A DNA stretch of 32,699 nt from Thermoplasmatota archaeon (GTDB taxonomy: Archaea > Thermoplasmatota > E2 > DHVEG-1). The DNA is taken from positions 1-32,699 of the forward strand of contig JAUWWG010000006.1 of the NCBI GenBank assembly GCA_030616985.1, in the 5' to 3' direction. Below, piece after piece: positions 1 to 8,545 of this stretch (within the stretch, counting starts at the first letter, position 1; every line of letters starts with the position of its first letter). The notes under the pieces were generated by a model. The model had not been told where the DNA came from. It saw only the letters and a program-made list of their open reading frames with translations, and did not search any database. The position numbers and the translations under genes were made by a program.

Positions 1-276
1 AATGTCTTTTTTTTCACACAACAAATCAAATTTTTTAACAAATAGTTCTTGATGTTTAATATCTAAATCTGGCGTAGCACCATCGGGTAAAAAAACGCAT
101 TTTGTGTTTTCCTTTCCTATGGCATCGCTACATAATAGAGCAATAACTGCCGAATCAATGCCTCCCGAGAGTCCAAGTACTATACTTTTGCATCCGGAGT
201 TTTCAACATATGTTTTGATAAAATCTCTGATAACGATCGATGTTTCTTCTGGATTTATGGACAAGTCAATATCCAA
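1..276 (-). CDS. nadE: NH3-dependent NAD+ synthetase, N-terminal part (runs off window)
   Basis: Ninety-two codons are visible on the minus strand, open to the window edge. The translation contains GLSGGIDSA at about residues 34-42, the PP-loop ATP-pyrophosphatase signature of NAD synthetase, followed by a FLPDGATP-like stretch. NadE adenylates nicotinate adenine dinucleotide with ATP and amidates it with ammonia to give NAD+ in the cytosol. The start is placed at a TTG (274-276) because GGTGAT lies 4 nt upstream and the short N-terminus fits stand-alone archaeal NadE without a glutaminase domain. The C-terminal two thirds lie outside the window. It is divergent from the gcvH-like gene. Family assignment is fairly secure; the start is less so. 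Confidence 0.85.
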   Translation of the reverse strand, partial: MDIDLSINPEETSIVIRDFIKTYVENSGCKSIVLGLSGGIDSAVIALLCSDAIGKENTKCVFLPDGATPDLDIKHQELFVKKFDLLCEKKDI

Positions 277-450
277 ATATATCACCCTTTACCCATCTTA
301 TATCACTTTGATTCTTTTTAATTTGACGGATTCATATGTAAATGCAGCGAGTGGTAAAAAGCTATTCTCTATGAACTGAATGCACAAATTTAGTAAATCG
401 ACTATTAATAATGTAGTAAAAATTGTTCGATGTAAAGGAGGTGTAATATT

Positions 451-886
451 TTGGTATCAATAGAAGGATATGACCTTCCCGATGAATTATACTATCATAA
501 AGATCATGCATGGGCGAAGATTGAATCAGATGGAAACGTAAGAGTTGGAATGAATGATTTTTATCAAAAAAGTGCAGGTGATACAACATATATTGATCTT
601 CCTTTTGAAGAAGATGAGGTAGAACAGGGTGAGACATGTGGAAAGATCCAATCTGCCAAATGGGTAGGTAAATTTGTGTCACCAATATCCGGTGAAATCA
701 CTCAGGCGAATGAAGAACTTGAAGACCACTGTACATTGATAAACAAAAAACCCCTATGACAAAGGTTGGATAATGGTTGTAAAACCATCTAACCTTGATG
801 AAGATTTAAAAAATCTCATTCATGGTGATAAGGTCGAACCATGGATCAAAAAAGAAATTGAAGATACCGAGAAAAAGAAAGCATAA
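451..886 (+). CDS. gcvH: GcvH-like lipoyl carrier protein with an apparent +1 frameshift
   Basis: The TTG start at 451 follows a strong AAAGGAGGTG. Frame 1 (451-759) encodes the GcvH fold: an N-terminal HAWAKIE-like segment and the lipoyl hairpin around CGKIQSAKWVGKFVSP, where Lys70 is the expected lipoylated residue. It stops at 757-759. The next frame continues without a break as NPYDKGWIMVVKPSNL and a charged tail to a TAA at 884-886. That is exactly the family C-terminus, so the real product is about 144 residues. Removing one A from the run at 745-750 restores the frame, so this is either a homopolymer error or a recent mutation. GcvH shuttles aminomethyl groups in glycine cleavage. Lone copies also serve other lipoate-dependent systems, and no gcvP or gcvT is nearby, so the partner is unknown. 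Confidence 0.85.
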
Positions 887-908
887 AATATTTCTATTCT
901 CTATTCTT

Positions 909-1457
909 CTATCTCTTAATTTCTCTATAAATCGATCTTCCGTGTGAATCTATTGCTACGACTAGTGGTCCGAATTCTTTTACTTTAAATATCCAGACAG
1001 CCTCAGGCATACCTAGCTCATCAAGCCAGTAGACAGATGGTACTTCCTCTACTTTATCTGCTGCTAACGCTCCTGCTCCTCCAGTATATGCTGTGTATAT
1101 CCCGGTGTGTTTCTGCAGTGCTTTTTCAGTTCTTTCACCCATGCCGCCTTTGCCGATTATGATGTTTATCCCATATTTTTCTATGAATTCATCTTCAAAG
1201 ATTTCCATGCGGCTGCTTGTCGTAGGACCTGCTGAAACTACCTGCCATCCCTTATCTGTTTTTTTCATGAGAGGGCCACAGTGATAGAGAGCCATTTCTG
1301 ATGGGTCAAACGGTAGATTGTTTTTGTCTTTTTCAAGCATCATATGATGTGCCTCATCCCTAGCTGTGAAAATCTTACCAGTGATATATATAACATCTCC
1401 TACGTGTAATTTTTCTATCTCTCCAGAGTCTACCGGCAATTTAAAATGATATTCCAT
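909..1457 (-). CDS. fumB: Fumarate hydratase class I, beta (C-terminal) subunit
   Basis: This 182-residue protein matches the beta domain of class I iron-sulfur hydro-lyases (fumarase or L-tartrate dehydratase). Visible signatures are HCGPLMKK, SAGPTTSSRM and IGKGGMG, the last two forming the substrate-binding swivelling domain. With the alpha subunit encoded directly upstream it should hydrate fumarate to malate reversibly. The ATG lies 1 nt after the alpha stop codon, and its GGAGGTG ribosome site overlaps the end of alpha, so the two are translationally coupled. Tartrate dehydratase or mesaconase activity cannot be excluded by motif. Fumarase is favoured because genes for aconitase, ATP-citrate lyase and isocitrate dehydrogenase are close by. 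Confidence 0.9.
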   Translation of the reverse strand: MEYHFKLPVDSGEIEKLHVGDVIYITGKIFTARDEAHHMMLEKDKNNLPFDPSEMALYHCGPLMKKTDKGWQVVSAGPTTSSRMEIFEDEFIEKYGINIIIGKGGMGERTEKALQKHTGIYTAYTGGAGALAADKVEEVPSVYWLDELGMPEAVWIFKVKEFGPLVVAIDSHGRSIYREIKR

Positions 1458-1458
1458 T

Positions 1459-2319
1459 TTATTTCACCTCCCAACTTCCATCAAAGTGAATAACCATTTT
1501 TGCCCTTCGATTAGCCCAGCATTGCACAGCAATTCCAACAGGCAGGCTAGCCGGATGTCTATGCGCTTTCTCAATATGAACATCTAGAACAGTGGTTTTT
1601 CCCCCAAGACCCATAGGACCAATACCGCTGTCGTTTATTCGTTTAATGAGTTCTTCTTCTATTGCAGCGATGGTTTTATCCTTGTGCCGATCGCCAACCG
1701 GTCTGAGGAGAGATTTTTTACCTAGTTTCATTGCCAGATCTGCACCACCCCCTATGCCTACACCTACAATAGTTGGTGGACATGGATTACCACCGGCTTT
1801 TATCATTTCCGTGACGACAAAATCTTTTACACCTTCTATGCCAACGCCGGGTTTTAGCATTCCAAGTTTACTCATGTTTTCACTACCTCCACCCTTTGGG
1901 AGAGCCGTTATCCATACGTTGCTACCTTCGACAAAATCCCATGTTATATATGGAATATTATCTCCCGTGTTGTCTTTATGATTCTCACCTGTAAATGGGT
2001 CAACAGTGTTTGGACGTAGGGGAATATCCTTTGTAGCTTTTTTTACCGCGTCTTTGATTAAGCCCCCAAGTTTGTCAATATCTGGAAAGTTTACGCCCAC
2101 TTCTACAAAAAACGTTTGGATGCCCGTATCCTGGCACATGGGACGTCCGGACTTTTTTGCCAGATCTATATTTTTAAGTATGGCCTCGATCTGTGTCTTT
2201 GCCACTCCTTCTTCGATTTCATATGCTTTTTTTAGTGCAGTTATCACATCGTTTGGTAGTTCCGTTTCGGCCTTTTTCATAAGTTGAACTATGCCTTTCT
2301 TTATATCTTCGTAGTCCAT
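1459..2319 (-). CDS. fumA: Fumarate hydratase class I, alpha (N-terminal) subunit
   Basis: This 286-residue iron-sulfur subunit has three cysteines in the positions expected to hold the catalytic [4Fe-4S] cluster: Cys62 in MCQDTG, Cys180 in GNPCPPTIVGVG and Cys267 in VQCWANRR. A glycine-rich KGGGSENMS segment is also present. It forms the cluster-bearing half of a split class I fumarase, the common arrangement in archaea and anaerobic bacteria. Such enzymes are oxygen-sensitive, which suggests an anaerobic host. The ATG is preceded by GGTGAT, and a TATA-like ATTATATAAT sits about 75 nt upstream, so it probably begins its own fumA-fumB transcript downstream of acs. Confidence 0.92.
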   Translation of the reverse strand: MDYEDIKKGIVQLMKKAETELPNDVITALKKAYEIEEGVAKTQIEAILKNIDLAKKSGRPMCQDTGIQTFFVEVGVNFPDIDKLGGLIKDAVKKATKDIPLRPNTVDPFTGENHKDNTGDNIPYITWDFVEGSNVWITALPKGGGSENMSKLGMLKPGVGIEGVKDFVVTEMIKAGGNPCPPTIVGVGIGGGADLAMKLGKKSLLRPVGDRHKDKTIAAIEEELIKRINDSGIGPMGLGGKTTVLDVHIEKAHRHPASLPVGIAVQCWANRRAKMVIHFDGSWEVK

Positions 2320-2390
2320 TTTATCACCATTCCTAAGAAGTTAAAAATTAAGATATGCCTCCTATAATTCCACAGATAAAACGATCAAGC

Positions 2391-2400
2391 ATTATATAAT
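2391..2400 (-). promoter_or_regulatory. TATA-like promoter element for fumAB
   Basis: A palindromic ATTATATAAT lies in the 136-nt gap between acs and fumA. With archaeal spacing, transcription would start near 2370 and leave a leader of about 50 nt ahead of the fumA ATG. It lies just beyond the U-rich run that probably terminates acs, so the two units are likely separate. Assigned by eye only. Confidence 0.4.
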
Positions 2401-2408
2401 GGTTATTA

Positions 2409-2435
2409 GGTAAAAAAATCAAAAAAGAGAAAATG
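2409..2435 (-). terminator. U-rich terminator after acs
   Basis: Read on the minus strand, two T runs (T6 and T7 with short interruptions) begin about 20 nt after the acs stop. Archaeal RNA polymerase terminates at such oligo-U tracts without needing a hairpin, and none is visible here. Confidence 0.5.
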
Positions 2436-2455
2436 AGAGTAGAGAGTTACCGGCT

Positions 2456-4411
2456 TTATTTTGCTTTTCCGATTTCTTCTACTGCTTCAGGGTTAGCAAG
2501 CGTGGAAATATCACCCACATCTTTACCAAGTGCCTTTGAACGAATGACACGTCGCATGATTTTTCCACTTCGTGTCTTTGGCACATCATTGACAAACCAT
2601 ATCTCATCTGGACGGGCTATTTTGCCCACCTCATGTCCAACATGTTCTCTCAATTCTTTTCTTAGTTCTTCTGTTGGATTAATATCCTCTCTGAGTACTA
2701 CATACGAGGTAATTGACTCGCCCTTAAGCGAATGTGGTTTACCAATGCATGCTGCCTCAGCAACCATAGGGTGACTAACCAGTGCTGATTCTACCTCTGA
2801 GTTTCCAATCCTATGTCCCGATACATTAAGTACATCATCCGCACGTCCCTGAATCCAGAAGAAACCATCATTGTCTTTCCGTGTCACGTCACCTGCGAGA
2901 TATTCTCCTTCGAATTTACTCCAATATGTTACCTTGTAACGATCTGCATTCTTGTAGATGCCTCTGAGCATACCTGGCCATGGATGTGTCAGAACAAGAT
3001 TTCCTCCTGCGTTTTGAACAGATTCTCCTTGTTCATTGTATACATCGGCAGAAAGACCAGGTAATGGTCTTGTGGCAGAACCAGGTTTCAACGGTGTAAT
3101 TGGTAACGGCGATATAACAAAATGCCCTGTTTCAGTTTGCCACCAGGTGTCCATAATTTGACATTTCTCATTACCAATGTGTTTGTAATACCATATCCAT
3201 GCCTCAGGATTTATCGGTTCACCGACAGAACCTAACAATCGAAGAGTGCTAAGGTCATGTTTCTTCGGCCAGTCTTCTCCATACTTCATAAACAAACGGA
3301 CACTTGTAGGTGAAGTATACAACGTTGTTACATTGTATTTTTCTATGATCTCCCACCAGCGGTCAGGCTGTGGCCAGTTAGGTGCACCTTCATATAAAAC
3401 AGATGTTGCACCAAGAATCAACGGTGCATACACGATATAAGAATGACCGGTTATCCAACCAATATCAGCGGCGCACCACCAGATGTCCTCATCTTTAATA
3501 TCAAATACCCATTTGAGCGTATAAGCAGTACCAACAGCATAACCTCCATGTGCATGGATAATACCTTTTGGTTTGCCTGTAGTACCAGATGTATACAAGA
3601 AAAACAATGGATCATTCGCGTCAAGTTTCTCAGTTTCGCACTCTTTAGGAGCATCAAAAACAAGGTCATGCCACCAGACGTCTCTACCGGCAGTCCAAGG
3701 AACTCCATCACCAGTACGCTTGCATACTATGACATGCTCAACACTTGGTGCTTCTTCAAGAGCAACATCAGCTTGTTCTTTAAGATAGACCTTTTTACCA
3801 CGTCGCCAAAACCCATCACACGTGATAACAACCTTTACCTCACAATCATTAACTCTATCTCTGAAAGCAAGTGAACTAAAACCTGAAAATACAACAGAAT
3901 GAATCGCTCCGATCTTTGCACAGGCAAGCATAGCAATAGGCAATTCAAGAATCATTGGCATATAAATACCTACGCGATCACCTTTCTTCACACCAATTTT
4001 TTTCAATGAGTTAGCAAATTTATTAACCTCGATATAAAGATCATTATAAGTCAACTTTTGCACATCGCCGGGCTCACCTTCAAAAATAAAAGCAACCTTG
4101 TTCTTCCTCCAACTATTTGCATGTTTGTCAAGTGCATCATGTACAATATTATACTTAGCACCTACAAACCATTTAACCCATGGAGCATCCCATTCTACTA
4201 CCTCTTTATATGGTTCATACCATTCAACAAAATCTTTTGAAATCTCTTCCCAGAACCATTTCCAGTTTTCTGCTTTTTTATGTAATTCATCGAGGTTTTT
4301 TATATTATGTTCGTCCATCCACTGCTTCACATTTGTTTGTTTTACAAACTCTTCTTTTGGTTTAAAAACACGTTTTTCGTCTAGCAATACGGATATGTTT
4401 TCTTCAGCCAT
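2456..4411 (-). CDS. acs: Acetyl-CoA synthetase, AMP-forming
   Basis: This 651-residue ANL-family enzyme is full length for Acs. It shows the P-loop [11 protein letters not shown] near residue 270, the acetate-pocket and adenylate motif DTWWQTETG, the hinge region near [11 protein letters not shown], and the C-terminal [11 protein letters not shown] with catalytic Lys617. It converts acetate, ATP and CoA to acetyl-CoA, AMP and PPi in the cytosol. The Trp in DTWWQTE favours acetate over longer acids. AAAGGTGG precedes the ATG. The RAM-domain gene lies only 28 nt upstream on the same strand, so the two are probably co-transcribed. Lys617 is the residue that is reversibly acetylated to control Acs in bacteria, and a deacetylase-family gene is present at 21060. 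Confidence 0.95.
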   Translation of the reverse strand: MAEENISVLLDEKRVFKPKEEFVKQTNVKQWMDEHNIKNLDELHKKAENWKWFWEEISKDFVEWYEPYKEVVEWDAPWVKWFVGAKYNIVHDALDKHANSWRKNKVAFIFEGEPGDVQKLTYNDLYIEVNKFANSLKKIGVKKGDRVGIYMPMILELPIAMLACAKIGAIHSVVFSGFSSLAFRDRVNDCEVKVVITCDGFWRRGKKVYLKEQADVALEEAPSVEHVIVCKRTGDGVPWTAGRDVWWHDLVFDAPKECETEKLDANDPLFFLYTSGTTGKPKGIIHAHGGYAVGTAYTLKWVFDIKDEDIWWCAADIGWITGHSYIVYAPLILGATSVLYEGAPNWPQPDRWWEIIEKYNVTTLYTSPTSVRLFMKYGEDWPKKHDLSTLRLLGSVGEPINPEAWIWYYKHIGNEKCQIMDTWWQTETGHFVISPLPITPLKPGSATRPLPGLSADVYNEQGESVQNAGGNLVLTHPWPGMLRGIYKNADRYKVTYWSKFEGEYLAGDVTRKDNDGFFWIQGRADDVLNVSGHRIGNSEVESALVSHPMVAEAACIGKPHSLKGESITSYVVLREDINPTEELRKELREHVGHEVGKIARPDEIWFVNDVPKTRSGKIMRRVIRSKALGKDVGDISTLANPEAVEEIGKAK

Positions 4412-4439
4412 ATTTCCACCTTTGAAATCAAACTTTATT

Positions 4440-5132
4440 TTAGTAATCCCCAGGAAACGCTCCTGTTAATTTTGCATATTCCTCAAAGTTTTCAACCCAG
4501 TCAAATTCGTAATCAATGTCATCCTTGGGCGTTTTCTTTGCCCTCTCAGCAAGATGCTTTTTCTGCTTTTCTATCAATTTTTCAAGTGGAGCAAATCGTT
4601 TAGCTCTAAAAACTGGATAGAATGAAGATTGATCAACGCCATCCAGAGCTCTAATATGTTCTCTAAGGAATTTATTAACCGTCTCCTTTGAATCAGCAGC
4701 AACACTCATAATTATATCTTCGTCACCAAGAGAATACGAAATATAGATTGGGAAAAGATTGAAGGGATATTTATGGTCAACCAAATGATCATAGACATTC
4801 TTGTAATCTCGCGGATGGGCATAGACACGTATTATATATCTTTGGATATTTTCAGGTTTCTTTTTTGGAATTGGGAAAAATACTGGTTTCATAAGTGACA
4901 CTGTTTTCGTATGATGAACTTCATCACATTTGACAATTTCTTCTGTGATGAATTGCGCGATGTCATCTGTGTGTTCTACATCAAAAATTACACCTACATT
5001 CATCATTCCTTCTGACTGGGTAGCATATAATGGCGTAATTGGTTTTGATGGGTCGTTTCTAATTTCATTTTCGACATAATTCCATACTCTACTTAGGTCT
5101 GTTTTTGGATATAATCTTACTATCATTAACAT
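4440..5132 (-). CDS. Tandem RAM (Lrp/AsnC ligand-binding-like) domain protein without HTH
   Basis: This 230-residue protein appears to hold two alpha-beta units like the Lrp/AsnC effector (RAM) domain. The second is clearest: a strand with IIMSVAADS, a helix with [14 protein letters not shown], then [10 protein letters not shown], which matches the D-I-V-x-V-x-A-D ... GV pattern of RAM domains. The first (about residues 1-85) is more diverged. No helix-turn-helix is present. The C-terminal 50 residues are charged and likely helical. RAM domains bind small effectors, usually amino acids, at dimer interfaces. The gene sits upstream of acs and is divergent from the citrate operon, so an effector-sensing or scaffold role in acetyl-CoA/citrate metabolism is possible, but this is inference. 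The start could also be the ATG at 5126. Confidence 0.7.
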   Translation of the reverse strand: MLMIVRLYPKTDLSRVWNYVENEIRNDPSKPITPLYATQSEGMMNVGVIFDVEHTDDIAQFITEEIVKCDEVHHTKTVSLMKPVFFPIPKKKPENIQRYIIRVYAHPRDYKNVYDHLVDHKYPFNLFPIYISYSLGDEDIIMSVAADSKETVNKFLREHIRALDGVDQSSFYPVFRAKRFAPLEKLIEKQKKHLAERAKKTPKDDIDYEFDWVENFEEYAKLTGAFPGDY

Positions 5133-5299
5133 ATTCTTTTCCTCCCTATTTTATATCTTTTATATATGATGGGGATTTGCCTGAAATATATTTGGGGTAT
5201 AAGTAATTTTGTACAAATTCTTACAAATAGTTTAAGTATTAATTCTATAATTACTGATAACACCCTATAAGAAAGTAATAAACGGGGAGGTCTGTTCAT
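5133..5299. promoter_or_regulatory. Divergent promoter region: RAM-acs (minus) and acn-acl-icd (plus)
   Basis: On the plus strand TTTAAGTATT at 5231-5240 is a TATA-like box that would start transcription near 5262, upstream of the GGGGAGG site of acn. On the minus strand an AAATATAT element near 5186-5193, or the closer ATATATAAAA near 5155-5165, could drive the RAM-acs unit, whose ribosome site GGGAGG is at 5141-5146. The 167-nt gap is the only intergenic space separating acetate activation from the citrate operon, so a shared regulator could act here. No convincing operator dyad was seen. Confidence 0.5.
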
Positions 5300-7249
5300 A
5301 TGGGAAAAGGTATAGTTCAAAAGATTTTAGAAAAGCACATTGTGGAAGGTAAGTATGAACCTGGTAAGGAGATCGCCATTAAAATCGATCAAACATTGAC
5401 TCAGGATGCAACTGGTACTATGGCATATCTTCAATTTGAAGCTATGGGAGTTCCACGTGTCAAGACAGAGTTGTCAGTTAGTTATGTTGATCACAATACT
5501 GTTCAGATTGGTTTTGAGAATGCAGATGACCATAAGTATCTTCAAAGTGTAGCAGCAAAATACGGGATTATTTATTCACGTGCTGGCAATGGGATTTGTC
5601 ATCAGGTACATTTAGAGCGTTTTGGTAGACCTGATAAGACATTGCTTGGAAGTGATTCTCACACACCAACTGGTGGCGGAGTTGGTATGATTGCTATTGG
5701 TGCTGGTGGTCTTGATGTGGCCGTGGCAATGGGCGGTGGTCCGTTTTATCTGACTTGTCCAAAAGTGATCAAGGTTAATTTATATGGAAAACTCAAACCG
5801 TGGGTTACTGCTAAGGACGTTGTTCTTAAGATGTTGGAGAAGTTTACTACTAAGGGTAATGTCGGTTGCGTGTTTGAATATGGTGGAGAAGGTGTAAAAA
5901 CTCTATCTGTACCTGAGAGAGCAACGATTACTAATATGGGTGCAGAGTGTGGTGTTACAACATCTATTTTCCCAAGTGATGAAATAACAAAAGCATTTCT
6001 CAAGGCTCAAGACCGGGAGAAAGATTGGGTTGAGATAAAAGCAGATCCTGATGCTGAATATGACAAAGTCGTTGATCTTGATCTCAGCGAGCTTATCCCA
6101 CTTGCAGCATACCCACATAGTCCTGGAAACATTAAGACAGTGAAAGAGCTGGAAGGAATGGAGGTAGATCAAGTATGTCTTGGAAGCTGCACAAACTCAT
6201 CATATAAGGATCTTATGACAGTTGCAAAAATCCTGAAAGGAAAGAAAGCACATCCTAACGTCAGCTTTGTCATTGCTCCAGGCTCAAAACAAGTACTTGA
6301 AAACATTGCTAGAGATGGAGGACTTGCTGATTTAATAGCTGCAGGCGCACGTATTGCAGAATCAGCATGTGGATTCTGTATTGGAAACAGTCAGTCACCA
6401 AAAACTGATGCAGTATCTTTGCGGACAAGCAACCGGAATTTCTTAGGTCGCTCGGGAACGAAAAGCGCACAAGCTTATCTTGTCAGCCCAGAAACTGCAG
6501 CAGCTGCGGTACTCACTGGTAAAATGACTGATCCACGTAATCTAGAAAAAATGGGGATAAAATATCCAGATGTTAAAATGCCAGAGAAATTCTACATTGA
6601 TGACAGCATGTTCATTTATCCGCCAGAGCACCCGAAAGATGTTGAAATCTATCGTGGACCTAATATTGGTGATCCGCCTAAAAGTGATCCAATATCCGAT
6701 ACAATCGCAGGAGAAGTTACAATCAAAGTGGAAGATTTAATCACAACTGATCACATCATCCCTGCAGGAAGCAAGATGAAATATCGGTCTAATGTACCTA
6801 AATATTCAGAGTTTTTATTTGAAATAGTTGATCCTAAATTTCATGATCGGGCAGAAAAAATCAGGGACAGTGGCAAACACAATATTATCGTTGCAGGTCT
6901 TAGTTACGGACAAGGTTCCTCAAGGGAGCATGCCGCACTATGTCCCATGTATATGGGTGTAAAGGCAGTTATTGCAAAATCATTTGAACGGATTCATACA
7001 GCAAATCTCATCAACTTCGGGATTGTCCCGTTGATTTTCAAAAACGAAAGGGATTATGAAAAAATATCACAAGGAGATGAACTAGAACTACCAAATATTA
7101 AAAATATCATCAACCAAGGCAAAGCATTAGTGGTAAAAAACAAAACTAATGGTGCTGAATTTGAGGTTGACTATAATCTTTCAGATAGGCAAAAGAAAAT
7201 AATACTTGCAGGTGGCACACTTGCATTTATGAAAAACCAAACCAGTTAA
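5300..7249 (+). CDS. acn: Aconitate hydratase, Aquifex-type (about 650 aa)
   Basis: This 649-residue enzyme has the aconitase layout: GSDSHTPTGGG near residues 117-127, cluster ligands Cys297 in CLGSCTNSS and Cys357 and Cys360 in ACGFCIG, and a C-terminal swivel domain with YGQGSSREHAA. It is shorter than AcnA or AcnB and fits the compact Aquifex-type group within the hydro-lyase superfamily. It interconverts citrate and isocitrate through cis-aconitate. It opens a four-gene operon with only a 21-nt gap to aclB. The ATG at 5300 follows GGGGAGG with good spacing. The context with ATP-citrate lyase and isocitrate dehydrogenase argues for true aconitase rather than homoaconitase or isopropylmalate isomerase. 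Confidence 0.93.
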   Translation: MGKGIVQKILEKHIVEGKYEPGKEIAIKIDQTLTQDATGTMAYLQFEAMGVPRVKTELSVSYVDHNTVQIGFENADDHKYLQSVAAKYGIIYSRAGNGICHQVHLERFGRPDKTLLGSDSHTPTGGGVGMIAIGAGGLDVAVAMGGGPFYLTCPKVIKVNLYGKLKPWVTAKDVVLKMLEKFTTKGNVGCVFEYGGEGVKTLSVPERATITNMGAECGVTTSIFPSDEITKAFLKAQDREKDWVEIKADPDAEYDKVVDLDLSELIPLAAYPHSPGNIKTVKELEGMEVDQVCLGSCTNSSYKDLMTVAKILKGKKAHPNVSFVIAPGSKQVLENIARDGGLADLIAAGARIAESACGFCIGNSQSPKTDAVSLRTSNRNFLGRSGTKSAQAYLVSPETAAAAVLTGKMTDPRNLEKMGIKYPDVKMPEKFYIDDSMFIYPPEHPKDVEIYRGPNIGDPPKSDPISDTIAGEVTIKVEDLITTDHIIPAGSKMKYRSNVPKYSEFLFEIVDPKFHDRAEKIRDSGKHNIIVAGLSYGQGSSREHAALCPMYMGVKAVIAKSFERIHTANLINFGIVPLIFKNERDYEKISQGDELELPNIKNIINQGKALVVKNKTNGAEFEVDYNLSDRQKKIILAGGTLAFMKNQTS

Positions 7250-7270
7250 AACAATTTGGAGGTAAAAATT

Positions 7271-8545
7271 ATGGCACAAAGAGGAATAAGAGAATATGAT
7301 GGGAAGAAAATGCTTGCTAAGTACTGGACAGATTACATCAGCAAGGATTTCAAATTCCCCGGAAAAATTGTACTGGTAGACCCAAAAACTAAACTTGATG
7401 ATCTACCTAAAAAACATAAATGGCTTAAAACTGAGAAGTTAGTGGTAAAACCTGATCAACTTTTTGGAAAACGTGGTAAACATGGTTTGATCAAAGCAAA
7501 TGCTAGTTTTACAGAGGCAAAGAAATGGATTACAGAGCATATGAACAAAGAGACAAAAGTTGGAAAAGTAACAGGGATGTTGACTCATTTTATAATTGAA
7601 CCATTTGTCCCACATAAAGGAGAATTTTATGTTGCGATAAAAAGTAATCGTGAAGGCGACATGATTTATTTCTCCAACCATGGCGGCGTGGATATTGAAT
7701 CTGTGTGGAAAACTGTTTCAGAAATCCAAATTGATGTTGATCAAGATATAAATAAAGTCAATATTGAAAGTAAACTTCCAAAGGATACACCAAAAGAACA
7801 TAAGAAAATGTTTGCAGAATTTACCAAAGGGTTATACAAATTTTATAGAGAACTTAACTATGCATATCTTGAAATCAACCCATTTGTAGTATCTGGAAAA
7901 GAAATAATACCACTTGATCTGGTTGCCAGAATTGATGATACGGGTCATTTTGAAAGCAGTGATAAATGGGGAGATCTTACATTTCCAGCACCATTTGGAA
8001 GAAAACTTTCAAAAGAAGAAAAATACGTCAAGATGATGGATGAAAAAAGTGGAGCGTTGCTCAAGCTCACTGTTTTAAATCCAAAGGGCCGCGTTTGGAC
8101 TATGGTTGCTGGTGGAGGAGGAAGTGTAATCTATACTGATACCATCGTTGACTTAGGCTACAGAGATGAACTTGCAAATTACGGAGAATACAGTGGAAAT
8201 CCAACAACGGATCTCACTTACGAATATGCAAAAACAATTCTTGATTTAATGACCCGTGAGAAAGACCCAAAAGGACGACCAAAGTTCTTACTAGTTGGAG
8301 GAGGTATAGCAAACTTTACAGATGTAGCAAAAACATTTACCGGTATTACTATGGCACTTCGTGATTACAAAAAGAAACTGAAAGATACAAAAGTGAAAAT
8401 CTATGTAAGACGTGGTGGACCAAACTACAAGGAGGGGCTTAAAATCATGAAAGATCTTGGTGAAGAACTTGGAATTCCAATTGATGTATATGGTCCTGAG
8501 ACCCATATGACACGAATTGTTGATATGGCTTTAGGGGGAAAATAA
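7271..8545 (+). CDS. aclB: ATP-citrate lyase, small subunit (ATP-grasp/citrate-binding part)
   Basis: This protein of about 424 residues corresponds to the N-terminal part of animal ACLY, which is plant ACLA and Chlorobium AclB. It has an ATP-grasp region in the N-terminal half (KRGKHGLIKANASF, YLEINPFVV) and a citrate-binding C-terminal part with AGGGGSVIYTDT, ELANYGEYSGNP and LLVGGGIANFT. With AclA it cleaves citrate, using ATP and CoA, to acetyl-CoA, oxaloacetate, ADP and phosphate. I place the start at ATG 7271, 8 nt after GGAGG. An in-frame TTG at 7256 overlaps that ribosome site and is unlikely to be used. The stop overlaps the aclA start (TAATG). The order aclB-aclA is the same as in Chlorobium. 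Confidence 0.93.
   Translation: MAQRGIREYDGKKMLAKYWTDYISKDFKFPGKIVLVDPKTKLDDLPKKHKWLKTEKLVVKPDQLFGKRGKHGLIKANASFTEAKKWITEHMNKETKVGKVTGMLTHFIIEPFVPHKGEFYVAIKSNREGDMIYFSNHGGVDIESVWKTVSEIQIDVDQDINKVNIESKLPKDTPKEHKKMFAEFTKGLYKFYRELNYAYLEINPFVVSGKEIIPLDLVARIDDTGHFESSDKWGDLTFPAPFGRKLSKEEKYVKMMDEKSGALLKLTVLNPKGRVWTMVAGGGGSVIYTDTIVDLGYRDELANYGEYSGNPTTDLTYEYAKTILDLMTREKDPKGRPKFLLVGGGIANFTDVAKTFTGITMALRDYKKKLKDTKVKIYVRRGGPNYKEGLKIMKDLGEELGIPIDVYGPETHMTRIVDMALGGK

Noticed and set aside
362-685. 107-codon minus-strand open frame opposite the gcvH-like gene
   Set aside because: It is antisense to a clear lipoyl-carrier sequence with a strong ribosome site, and its own translation has no recognisable domain.
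741-760. Programmed ribosomal frameshifting in the gcvH-like gene
   Set aside because: The A6 run is slippery, but no stimulatory structure is obvious, and frameshifting is not known for this family. Homopolymer error or mutation is simpler.
7256-7270. TTG at 7256 as start of aclB
   Set aside because: It would place the GGAGG ribosome site inside the coding region. ATG 7271 has ideal spacing and fits homologue N-termini.
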